From Mycobacterium sp. (GTDB taxonomy: Bacteria > Actinomycetota > Actinomycetes > Mycobacteriales > Mycobacteriaceae), in contig JAOPWF010000026.1 of NCBI GenBank assembly GCA_025965815.1, forward strand, positions 1-5,608: 5,608 bases of DNA, read 5' to 3'. Below the pieces are notes generated by a model. That model saw only the letters and a program-made list of their open reading frames with translations. It ran no database searches and was not told the DNA's origin. The translations under genes were made by a program, and so were the position numbers. Position 1 is the stretch's first letter. Every line of letters begins with the position of its first letter. Positions 1 through 5,608 of the stretch are shown here, piece by piece.

Positions 1-1533
1 CAGCATCCGCGGCCGCTGGGAGAGCACCGCGACGGGGGTGTCGGTGCCCATCGAGCCGAGCGCCTCGACCCCGCTGCGGGCCATCGGCGCCACCAGCAGG
101 TTGAGCTCCTCGTAGGTGTAGCCGAAAGCTTGCTGGCGCAACACCACCCGGTGGTGCGGCATCCGTACGTAGTTGCCCTGCGGCAGGTCCTCGAGCGGGG
201 TCAGGCCGGCGTTCAGCCATTCCTGGTAGGGGTGCTGGGCGGCCAGCTCGGCCTTGATCTCCTCGTCGGACACGATGCGGCCCTGGGCGGTGTCCACCAG
301 GAACATCCGGCCCGGCTGCAGCCGCATCCGGCGCACCACGGTGGACGGGTCCAGTTCCAGCACGCCGGCCTCCGAGGCCATCACGACCAGACCGTCGTCG
401 GTGACCCAGATCCGGGAGGGCCGAAGGCCGTTGCGGTCCAGGACCGCGCCGATCACGGTGCCGTCGGTGAAGCACACCGATGCCGGACCGTCCCACGGCT
501 CCATCAGCGAGGCGTGGTACTCGTAGAACGCGCGACGCGCGGGATCCATCGACTCGTGGCGCTCCCACGCTTCGGGGATCATCATCAGCACCGCGTGCGG
601 CAGACTGCGGCCGCCCAGGTGCAGGAACTCGAGGACCTCGTCGAACCTCGCGGTGTCCGACGCGCCCGGGGTGCAGATCGGAAACAGCTTCTCGACGTCC
701 CCGGGTGAGCCGAATATGTCGGTGCGGATCAGCGCCTCGCGGGCCCGCATCCAGTTCTCGTTGCCGGTGACGGTGTTGATCTCACCGTTGTGCGCGATCC
801 GCCGGAACGGATGGGCCAGCGGCCAGGACGGGAAGGTGTTGGTGGAGAACCGGGAGTGCACGATGCCCATCGCGCTCTCGAGCCGGTCGTCCTGCAGATC
901 CAGATAGAACGCCTTCAGCTGCGGCGTGGTCAGCATCCCCTTGTAGCAGAGGGTCTGGCCGGAAAGGCTTGGGAAATAGACGGTTTCGCGGCCGGGCCCG
1001 TCCTGGCCGGGACCCTTTGTGCCGAGTTCATGCTCAGCGCGCTTGCGCACCACGTAGGCCCGTCGCTCCAGGTCCATCCCGGAGGCACCGGCGATGAAGA
1101 GCTGCCGGAACGTCGGCATCGCATCGCGCGACAGCGCGCCCAGCGACGAGTCGTCGGTCGGCACGTCACGCCAGCCCAGCACCTCCAGGCCCTCGGCTGC
1201 GGCGATTTTCTCCACAGCCTCGCACGCCGCAGCGGCGTCCTTGGACGACTGCGGCAGAAACGCGATACCGGTGGCGTAGCTGCCCTCGGCCGGCAGGTCG
1301 AATTCGACGACGGCGCGCAGGAATTGATCGGGAACCTGAATCAGGATGCCCGCTCCGTCGCCACTGTGCGGCTCGGCGCCCGCGGCGCCGCGGTGCTCCA
1401 GGTTCAGCAGGGCTGTGATGGCCTTGTCGACGATGTCACGGCTCCGGCGTCCGTGCATGTCCGCGACCATCGCCACACCGCACGCGTCGTGCTCGAACGC
1501 GGGGTTGTACAGCCCGACACTGCTGGGCGTCAT
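1..1533 (-). CDS. gltB: Glutamate synthase (GOGAT) large subunit, N-terminal part, 3' end outside window
   Basis: With GltD, this enzyme converts glutamine plus 2-oxoglutarate into two glutamates in the cytoplasm and, with glutamine synthetase, assimilates ammonium. The window holds the first 511 codons of a family usually about 1,500 residues long; the frame is open to the left edge. The protein starts [20 protein letters not shown]. Cys18 is the expected catalytic nucleophile of the class II glutamine amidotransferase domain, freed by removal of a 17-residue propeptide. Other domain residues visible are Arg48 (LEHRGA), Arg228 (HSRFSTNT) and Asn249-Gly250 (AHNGEINT). The amidotransferase domain covers roughly residues 18-430; the end of the window enters the linker to the central and FMN/synthase domains. 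The ATG at 1533 is chosen because it gives the normal propeptide length and has AGGTG and GAAGGG purine tracts 4-16 bases upstream. No frameshift is seen. Identification is by motif and recalled similarity to mycobacterial GltB. Confidence 0.97.
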   Translation of the reverse strand, partial: MTPSSVGLYNPAFEHDACGVAMVADMHGRRSRDIVDKAITALLNLEHRGAAGAEPHSGDGAGILIQVPDQFLRAVVEFDLPAEGSYATGIAFLPQSSKDAAAACEAVEKIAAAEGLEVLGWRDVPTDDSSLGALSRDAMPTFRQLFIAGASGMDLERRAYVVRKRAEHELGTKGPGQDGPGRETVYFPSLSGQTLCYKGMLTTPQLKAFYLDLQDDRLESAMGIVHSRFSTNTFPSWPLAHPFRRIAHNGEINTVTGNENWMRAREALIRTDIFGSPGDVEKLFPICTPGASDTARFDEVLEFLHLGGRSLPHAVLMMIPEAWERHESMDPARRAFYEYHASLMEPWDGPASVCFTDGTVIGAVLDRNGLRPSRIWVTDDGLVVMASEAGVLELDPSTVVRRMRLQPGRMFLVDTAQGRIVSDEEIKAELAAQHPYQEWLNAGLTPLEDLPQGNYVRMPHHRVVLRQQAFGYTYEELNLLVAPMARSGVEALGSMGTDTPVAVLSQRPRML

Positions 1534-1536
1534 TCG

Positions 1537-1555
1537 CACCTGACCCTTCGCGAAG
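1537..1555 (-). promoter_or_regulatory. gltB ribosome-binding region with adjoining 10-bp palindrome
   Basis: On the minus strand AGGTG (1537-1541) and GAAGGG (1544-1549) lie 4-16 bases upstream of the gltB ATG, and either could pair with the 16S rRNA tail. The GAAGGG tract overlaps a perfect 10-bp palindrome, CTTCGCGAAG (1546-1555). In RNA its four-base-pair arms would be too close to form a stable hairpin, so if it means anything it is as DNA or as part of a larger fold. The ribosome-binding role is well supported by position; a regulatory role for the palindrome is only a possibility. Confidence 0.5.
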
Positions 1556-1992
1556 TCTTCTGGATGGCAGCCTGGATGGCGCCGACGGCGCCGCACCCTA
1601 CCGAGGTAGCGGGCTGGGCCCCTTCGGCCTTGTCGATCTCGCGATGGAGGTGCCGACGTGCAGCGCTGAACGGCGGCCCTGTCCCACTCGCAACAAGTGC
1701 TGAAAACGATATGACAAACACCGCCTGACATGCCAACTTAGTCAATCCTAACTCGCAGGTCGGGGTGCTGCCATGGCCCAGGCCGAATCCCGCCGCCAGA
1801 GGGCCGGATTTCGTTGTGTGCCATGTGTTTTCCCTGTATAACGGCTGTGCGCACCCGTAGGCCGCCGGCGCGGCGGTACCTCAAGAATCACCCGGTTAGT
1901 TTGCTGTGCTCACCGGTGGACCGGCGTCTCGTGGTCATACCGGTCACACTTCGTCGCCCCGCTGCCCGCTTCCCCGTTGTCATATCCACTGC

Positions 1993-2010
1993 TAGTGTGC
2001 CATAACACTA
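1993..2010. promoter_or_regulatory. 18-bp inverted repeat, operator-like
   Basis: TAGTGT and ACACTA form perfect 6-bp arms around a 6-bp centre (GCCATA), in an AT-richer stretch without genes. Symmetry, length and spacing are those of a site for a dimeric helix-turn-helix repressor such as a TetR-family protein. No regulator gene is in the window and the site is about 460 bases upstream of gltB, so its target is unknown. It could be left over from a lost gene. It does not fit the mycobacterial CRP consensus (TGTGA-N6-TCACA). Confidence 0.35.
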
Positions 2011-2099
2011 ATTGACTACGCGGCAAGTTATGCGCAGCCTGTGACGCTGCACACCGACGCGAACAAGTTTGCAGAAAGCCTAGCCAGATTCTTAGAGAA

Positions 2100-2125
2100 G
2101 GGTGCGCGGGCCGGGCCGCGCGCCC
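2100..2125 (-). terminator. Probable terminator of the copper ATPase/oxidoreductase transcript
   Basis: Read on the minus strand, GGGCGCGCGG and CCGCGCACCC pair into a 10-bp stem with one C-A mismatch and a 6-base loop. It begins 17 bases after the stop codon of the oxidoreductase remnant and is followed by CTTCTCTAAG, which has several T residues but no true T-tract. Strong stems with poor T-tracts are common in mycobacterial terminators, so the position and strength support the call; efficiency cannot be judged. Confidence 0.5.
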
Positions 2126-2142
2126 GTCCGGGTCCGGCACCT

Positions 2143-2980
2143 TCACGGCATGCCGACGGGAACCGGTTTGCCCTGGCGGATAAGGTCTTCCGCGCGGTCG
2201 TAGTCGTCGTCGGCATTCATTGTGAGCACTCCGACGGCCACCCCGTCCGACTCGTACCAGACTGTGAAGCCGCCGTCGCGCTCGATCAGCCGACTGTGCT
2301 GGTGGCCGTCGCCCCAGGCGTGATACTTCGGCGTCGCGGTGCCGATGGTCGACCAGAAGCCGAGCACGCCGTCCCACGCCGCCGAGACCCCGGCGCTGTT
2401 GTTCCAGGCCAGCGCGACGTCGCCGGCCGCGTACCCGCCCTCGACCGAGGTGCGCATCTGCGCGTCGACCACGATCCGCTCCTCGCGGGTCTCGATGCCC
2501 GGCTGGGCACCGACGGCCGGCTGCGATTGTTCCCCGACCGCGGCAAGGACCAGATCGCAATTGATGTCACCCCGCTGTCGAGGCGCACCGATCCCCCATC
2601 GACGGCCCTGACGCTGACCGGGCCGCCGTAGCGGGCACCGGCGGCGGGGCGGGCCGGAAGCCGCACGCCAGCACCAGCCATCGGTAGGGGTGGCGGCGCC
2701 CGCCGGCAAGCACGACGTGATCGGCGGTGTCGATCCCGTCGACCGCGACCGTCCCTGAGCACCGCTATCGCGTTGTCGTCGAACCACTTCGCCGGATGCA
2801 GGTCGACGTGGGACTCCTCGCCGCCCAGGAACTCCTTGCTCAGCGGCGGCCTCCCGTAGGGCATGGCCGGGTCGTCGGTCAGGATCTGAATGGGCGCATC
2901 CGCATGTGTTTCCGGAAGGCCTCGGCGGCGCTGACACCGGCCGGGCCGCTGCCCACGACGATCAGTCCAGGTGAATCCAC
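2143..2980 (-). pseudogene. Broken FAD-dependent (ferredoxin-reductase-like) NAD(P)H oxidoreductase
   Basis: Fragments of one flavoprotein follow each other in shifting frames. The first, from a GTG at 2980, carries the FAD-binding Rossmann motif VVGSGPAG and runs to AEAFRKH. Near 2903-2911 a shift (net one base lost) leads into DAPIQILTDDPAMPYGRPPL and on to WFDDNAIAVLRD. Another shift near 2748-2755 gives TVAVDGIDTADHVVLAGG and LVLACG. The central NAD-binding domain, with its own GxGxxG, is then missing (junction about 2615-2645). Coding resumes at VRAVDGGSVRLDSGVT, shifts again at about 2560-2566 (GTGACATCAAT where GTGACCATCAAT would restore GVTINCD), and continues through the second FAD motif YAAGDVA to a C-terminal domain ending at the TGA at 2143. 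A conserved stretch after AWNNSAG (about 2386-2392) also appears deleted in frame. About 279 codons remain against roughly 390 in intact relatives as I recall them. It begins 10 bases after the ATPase stop, so it was probably cotranscribed. An intact copy may have been a redox partner in copper stress, but that is inference. Function is almost certainly lost. Confidence 0.88.
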
Positions 2981-2990
2981 ACCGCACCGA

Positions 2991-5114
2991 CTACCCGAAC
3001 GGCGCCGGCTCAACCCCTCGCTCGCCGAGTACGGCGCGCACGCTCGCTGCTGGGCTCAGATCCAGCCGCCGCAGCAGCTGAGCGTTCAGCGCCACCACGA
3101 TCGTCGAGATCGACATCAGGATCGCACCCACCGACATCGGCATCACGAATCCGATCGGCGCCAGCACGCCGGCCGCGAGCGGCACCGCGACGAGGTTGTA
3201 ACCCGCTGCCCACCAGAGGTTTTGCTGCATCTTCCGATATGCGGCCTTGGACAGCAGGATCACCGAGACGACCGAACGCGGGTCGGAGCTGGCCAGAATG
3301 ACTCCCGCAGAAGCGATCGCGACGTCGGTCCCGGCGCCGATGGCAATGCCGACGTCGGCCTGGGCCAGTGCAGGCGCGTCGTTGACCCCGTCGCCCACCA
3401 TCGCGACCTTGAGCCCTTCCGCCTGCAACTGGGCAACCTTGGCTGCTTTGTCCTCCGGCCGCACCCCGGCGAATACCCGGTCGATGCCGAGTTGGTCGGC
3501 GACCGATCGGGCCACGGCTTCGGCGTCGCCGGTGATCATCACCACCTGGATCCCGAGCCGGCGCAGCGCCTCGACTGCCTGCGGCGATTCGGGGCGCACC
3601 TCGTCGGCCAGTTTCAGCGCCCCGATGACGGCGTCGTCGGCGATGACGTGCAGGACGATGGCGCCCTCGGCATGCCACTGCGCGGCCTCAGGCAACTCCT
3701 GGTGCCCGGCGTCTTGAAGCAGGCGCGGTCCACCCACCCGGATCCGCGTCCCGTCCACGGTCGCGCTGACCCCGACGGCCGGGGACGACGTGAAGTCGGT
3801 GGATCGGGGCACGGTGAACGATCCCCCGGTCGCTTCGCTCCTGCCCGCCGTGAGGTCACGGCGGCGGGCCGCCTCGACGATGGCGCGCGCCAGCGGGTGC
3901 TCGGAGTCCGACTCCGCCGCGGCGGCCAGCGCGAGCACCTCGTCCGCACTGCGGCCGGGTGCCGTCGCGACCGCGAGGACGGTGGGTTCGCCCTTGGTGA
4001 GCGTTCCGGTCTTGTCGAACAGCACGGCGCCGACGGTGCGCATGCTCTCCAGGGCCAGCCGGTCCTTCACCAGCACCCCGCCGCGGGCGGCGCGCTCGGT
4101 GGCGATCGAGACCACCAGGGGTATCGCCAGGCCAAGCGCATGCGGGCAGGCGATCACCAGCACGGTGATCGTGCGCACGACGGCCTGGTCGGGCCGGCCG
4201 ATCAGCCCCCAGACCACCGCGGTGATCACTGCCGAGCCGAGCGCGAACCAGAACAACCAGCCGGCGGCGATGTCGGCGAGGCGCTGTGCCCGTGAAGACG
4301 AGTTCTGCGCGTCGGACACCAGCCGCTGGATGCCGGCCAGCGCGGTGTCGTCGCCGACCGCGGTGACCCGCACCCGCAGTCCCGAGTCGGTCGCCACGGT
4401 GCCGGCCACCACGGAGTCGCCGACCCCGCGGCGCACGGTCCGGGATTCGCCGGTCACCATCGACTCGTCCATCGCCGCCGAGCCGTCAATGATCTGCCCG
4501 TCCGCGGGGATGCTGCCGCCCGGCCGGACCACCACGGTGTCTCCCACCCGCAGGTCCGCCGGGGCCACCGTGACGACGGTGTCGCCCTCCACCCGTTCGG
4601 CCTCGTCGGGCAGTAGCGCGGCGAGTGAGTCCAGCGCGGAGGTGGTCTGGGCGAGCGACCGCATCTCGATCCAGTGACCGAGCAGCATGATCACGATCAG
4701 CAGTGCCAGTTCCCACCAGAAGTCCAGCTCGTGGTGCAGCACACCGAGGCTGGCGCCCCACGACGACACGAACGCGACCGTGATGGCCAGCGCGATCAGC
4801 AACATCATTCCCGGTGCGCGGGAACGGATCTCGCTGACCGCGCCGGTCAGGAACGGCCGGCCGCCCCAGACGTACATCACCGTGCCCAACAGGGGCGACA
4901 CCCACGCCGAACCGGGGAAGTCGGGCACGGTGTAGCCCAGAATCATCGCGAACATCCCCGAGCAGGCCACCGTCGGTACGGCCAGCACCAGCATGGTCCA
5001 GAACAGCCGCCGGAACTGGGCGAAATGATCACCATGGCCGGCGTGGCCGCCATGTCCGGCGTCGGCCGTCTCGGTCTGGTGGCCCTCGTGCCCGGCGTGG
5101 TCAACCTCGGTCAT
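2991..5114 (-). CDS. copB: CopB-type P1B-3 heavy-metal (copper) transporting ATPase
   Basis: This integral membrane pump uses ATP to export copper; P1B-3 enzymes are best known for Cu(II)/Cu(I) and sometimes Ag. The 707-residue protein starts with a His-rich tail (His 6, 9, 12, 21, 24, 27, 30) instead of CxxC metal-binding domains, typical of CopB. Membrane segments follow at about 37-60, 70-90, 102-125 and 133-150. The actuator motif TGES is at 221-224, the metal-site motif CPH at 323-325 in membrane segment 6, the phosphorylation motif DKTGT at 367-371 (Asp367), the nucleotide-binding HP at 406-407, and the hinge GDGVND at 574-579. The last two membrane helices carry AGYN (637-640) and MSISTIVVALNA (667 onward), which help form the metal site. 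CPH rather than CPC separates it from CopA/CtpV-type pumps. The ATG at 5114 is preferred over the in-frame ATG at 5135, which lies inside the operator and would place the start upstream of the predicted transcript. All catalytic motifs are intact. The symbol reflects family type, not proven orthology. Confidence 0.95.
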   Translation of the reverse strand: MTEVDHAGHEGHQTETADAGHGGHAGHGDHFAQFRRLFWTMLVLAVPTVACSGMFAMILGYTVPDFPGSAWVSPLLGTVMYVWGGRPFLTGAVSEIRSRAPGMMLLIALAITVAFVSSWGASLGVLHHELDFWWELALLIVIMLLGHWIEMRSLAQTTSALDSLAALLPDEAERVEGDTVVTVAPADLRVGDTVVVRPGGSIPADGQIIDGSAAMDESMVTGESRTVRRGVGDSVVAGTVATDSGLRVRVTAVGDDTALAGIQRLVSDAQNSSSRAQRLADIAAGWLFWFALGSAVITAVVWGLIGRPDQAVVRTITVLVIACPHALGLAIPLVVSIATERAARGGVLVKDRLALESMRTVGAVLFDKTGTLTKGEPTVLAVATAPGRSADEVLALAAAAESDSEHPLARAIVEAARRRDLTAGRSEATGGSFTVPRSTDFTSSPAVGVSATVDGTRIRVGGPRLLQDAGHQELPEAAQWHAEGAIVLHVIADDAVIGALKLADEVRPESPQAVEALRRLGIQVVMITGDAEAVARSVADQLGIDRVFAGVRPEDKAAKVAQLQAEGLKVAMVGDGVNDAPALAQADVGIAIGAGTDVAIASAGVILASSDPRSVVSVILLSKAAYRKMQQNLWWAAGYNLVAVPLAAGVLAPIGFVMPMSVGAILMSISTIVVALNAQLLRRLDLSPAASVRAVLGERGVEPAPFG

Positions 5115-5121
5115 GCACTCG

Positions 5122-5150
5122 ATGCTATACCCCATGGGGGTATATGACTA
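5122..5150 (-). promoter_or_regulatory. Predicted promoter of the copper ATPase gene
   Basis: On the minus strand, TAGTCA (5145-5150, four of six matches to TTGACA) and TAGCAT (5122-5127, a TANNNT mycobacterial -10) are separated by exactly 17 bases. The -10 is followed by 7 bases and then the A of the ATG at 5114, so transcription starting at that A would give a leaderless mRNA, common in mycobacteria. No strong ribosome-binding site precedes this ATG, which agrees. The -35 contains the TAG stop of the upstream VOC remnant. This is pattern-based; no start site is proven. Confidence 0.55.
5126..5144. promoter_or_regulatory. CsoR-type copper-responsive operator
   Basis: TATACCCCATGGGGGTATA is an inverted repeat, symmetric apart from one extra G, with TACCCC and GGGGTA-type half-sites. 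Actinobacterial CsoR copper repressors bind G-tract palindromes of this kind and release DNA when loaded with Cu(I). It fills the spacer between the predicted -35 and -10 of the copper ATPase promoter, where a bound repressor would block RNA polymerase. No csoR gene is in the window, so the regulator would be encoded elsewhere. Other CsoR/RcnR-family repressors use related sites, so copper is inferred from the gene it controls. Confidence 0.75.
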
Positions 5151-5237
5151 GGGCGGCTGGATCAGTCCGATCACGTTGCCGCTCGGGTCGGTCACCCGGC
5201 CAGAAGCGCCGCGGTGTGCGTCAGGCGTCCACGTCAT
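5148..5237 (-). pseudogene. C-terminal remnant of a VOC/glyoxalase-family protein
   Basis: From 5237 to the TAG at 5148 a 29-codon frame ends in GRVTDPSGNVIGLIQPP. The pattern TDPxGNxIGL is the usual last beta-strand and end of vicinal-oxygen-chelate proteins (glyoxalase I, bleomycin-resistance and related folds). Only about 20-25 residues of a domain normally near 120-130 residues are present, without the other strands or metal ligands. It overlaps the last five codons of the DinB-like gene in a different frame, as expected if a deletion joined the two genes. The ATG at 5235-5237 probably arises from DinB sequence and is not evidence of a real start. A functional small peptide seems unlikely. 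Confidence 0.6.
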
Positions 5238-5608
5238 GCAGGTAATACAGACCCAGAGTCTCGATGGTGAACACCGATCCGTTGCTGCGGCGACCCACCC
5301 GTGACCACTGTGCCTCGGACAGGCCGGTGAAGGCGGCGGCCGCGAGCTTTCCGGCCGCCTCGATCTCGCCGGCGAAGACGTCCGGATCCGAAGTCCAGTA
5401 GCGCTTCTCGATGGCCGTCTGGTCCTGGTCCCAGTTCTCGAACTCCGGGTTCTCCTGGTTCAGCATCAGGCGGGCCCGTTCGCCGAAGATGGCGTGCACA
5501 TCGCGTGCGTGGCAGGCGTATTCGAGGGCCGACCAGGTGTTCGGGTTGGGTCGGATACGGACCTGCACCCGTTGCAAGACCGACTGCCAGCGCGGCATCG
5601 CGACGAGC
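5221..5608 (-). CDS. DinB-fold (DinB_2/YfiT-like) protein, 5' end outside window, C-terminus apparently truncated
   Basis: The frame is open to the right edge; an ATG at 5598 exists, but the in-frame codons before it (LVA) and the usual family start suggest that the true start lies outside. Numbered from that Met, the protein shows WSALEYACHARDV (22-34, with His30), RLMLNQENPEFENWDQDQTA (42-61) and FTIETLGLYYLHDV (110-123, His121). These are hallmarks of an actinobacterial group of DinB-superfamily four-helix bundles, often called DinB family or maleylpyruvate-isomerase-like; members bind a metal through three His residues and some are thiol-dependent transferases. Related proteins continue after LHD with VHH or similar, completing an HxxxH pair; here translation stops as LHDVDA at 5221, so the third ligand is missing. 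The reading frame is otherwise clean. It may be inactive or recently broken. The substrate is unknown. Confidence 0.75.
   Translation of the reverse strand, partial: LVAMPRWQSVLQRVQVRIRPNPNTWSALEYACHARDVHAIFGERARLMLNQENPEFENWDQDQTAIEKRYWTSDPDVFAGEIEAAGKLAAAAFTGLSEAQWSRVGRRSNGSVFTIETLGLYYLHDVDA

Larger units (their letters stand above)
1534..2142. other. Intergenic region upstream of gltB, no convincing gene
   Basis: These roughly 600 bases separate the oxidoreductase remnant from gltB. No reading frame on either strand resembles a known family. Two patches, about 1690-1745 and 1975-2100, are visibly richer in A and T than the neighbouring genes, as expected of regulatory DNA. A -10-like TATCGT on the minus strand (1706-1711) could serve gltB, giving a leader of about 165 bases, but no good -35 element sits at the right distance. 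A minus-strand frame at 1530-1745 (71 residues) ends in an ATGA overlap with the gltB start; it is treated as a weak candidate only. A GC-rich inverted repeat (CCGCC-N5-GGCGG) lies near 1864-1878 and has no T-run after it in either direction. The palindrome and terminator inside this region are listed separately. Confidence 0.6.

Noticed and set aside
130..1728. Several plus-strand frames opposite gltB (for example 790-1728)
   Set aside because: The minus strand encodes GltB with all its motifs; these are shadow frames.
1816..2003. The 9-mer GTGTGCCAT occurs at 1816-1824 and 1995-2003
   Set aside because: A 9-base repeat is expected many times by chance in a window this long, and only the second copy belongs to a palindrome.
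1814..2005. Plus-strand 63-codon frame with a promoter-like TTGTGT-17-TATAAC upstream (1814-1842)
   Set aside because: No recognisable protein, no ribosome-binding site, and its ATG would lie upstream of the proposed transcript start. The -35 match is weak.
2064..2075. AAGTTTGCAGAA resembles the RamB motif of carbon-metabolism control
   Set aside because: Match is partial, lies far from any gene start, and no acetate or glyoxylate gene is in the window.
2286..2987. Single-frame 233-codon reading of the oxidoreductase region
   Set aside because: Only its middle and part of its later portion (YGRPPLSKEFL and VRLDSG) match the family; the rest is out of frame, so it is part of the pseudogene and not an independent gene.
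2727..4295. Long plus-strand open frame (522 codons)
   Set aside because: It lies antisense to the copper ATPase and the oxidoreductase remnant, is rich in Arg, His, Gly and Asp in the way typical of GC-rich antisense frames, and matches no family. The minus strand explains the sequence fully.
1..5608. CRISPR array, tRNA/rRNA, insertion sequence or toxin-antitoxin pair
   Set aside because: No regularly spaced repeats, no tRNA-like fold or T-loop motif, no transposase motifs or terminal repeats, and no small paired genes were seen on reading both strands.

Overview
The window looks like chromosomal DNA of a high-GC actinobacterium, most likely an environmental Mycobacterium or close relative. 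The best evidence is the N-terminal third of glutamate synthase (GltB), which by recall follows the mycobacterial protein almost residue for residue (no alignment could be run). Every gene I can support lies on the minus strand, so the biological order runs from the right end of the window to the left.

Layout from right to left: (1) 5221-5608, a DinB-fold protein, cut by the window edge at its 5' end and apparently missing its C-terminal metal-binding tail. (2) 5148-5237, the last 20-odd residues of a VOC/glyoxalase-family protein, overlapping the DinB 3' end in another frame; this looks like a deletion scar. (3) 5122-5150, a compact promoter whose -35/-10 spacer holds a TACCCC/GGGGTA-type inverted repeat, the pattern expected of a copper-sensing CsoR operator. 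(4) 2991-5114, an intact CopB-type (P1B-3) heavy-metal ATPase with a His-rich N-terminus and a CPH motif. (5) 2143-2980, ten bases downstream, a decayed FAD-dependent oxidoreductase with several frameshifts and no central NAD-binding domain. (6) 2100-2125, a GC-rich hairpin that probably ends this transcript. (7) 1534-2142, about 600 bases with no convincing gene, containing an 18-bp palindrome at 1993-2010 and the gltB leader. (8) 1-1533, the start of gltB, running off the left edge.

The copper ATPase and oxidoreductase were probably a two-gene copper-inducible unit in which only the pump is intact. Both flanks of the pump carry gene debris (DinB/VOC fusion scar, broken oxidoreductase), which suggests an accessory segment under decay with selection retaining copper export. 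GltB is core nitrogen metabolism (with GltD, outside the window) and is unrelated in function. I see no CRISPR array, RNA gene, insertion sequence or clear new multi-gene system; the most interesting signals are the operator-in-spacer promoter with a possible leaderless start and the two gene-decay scars.
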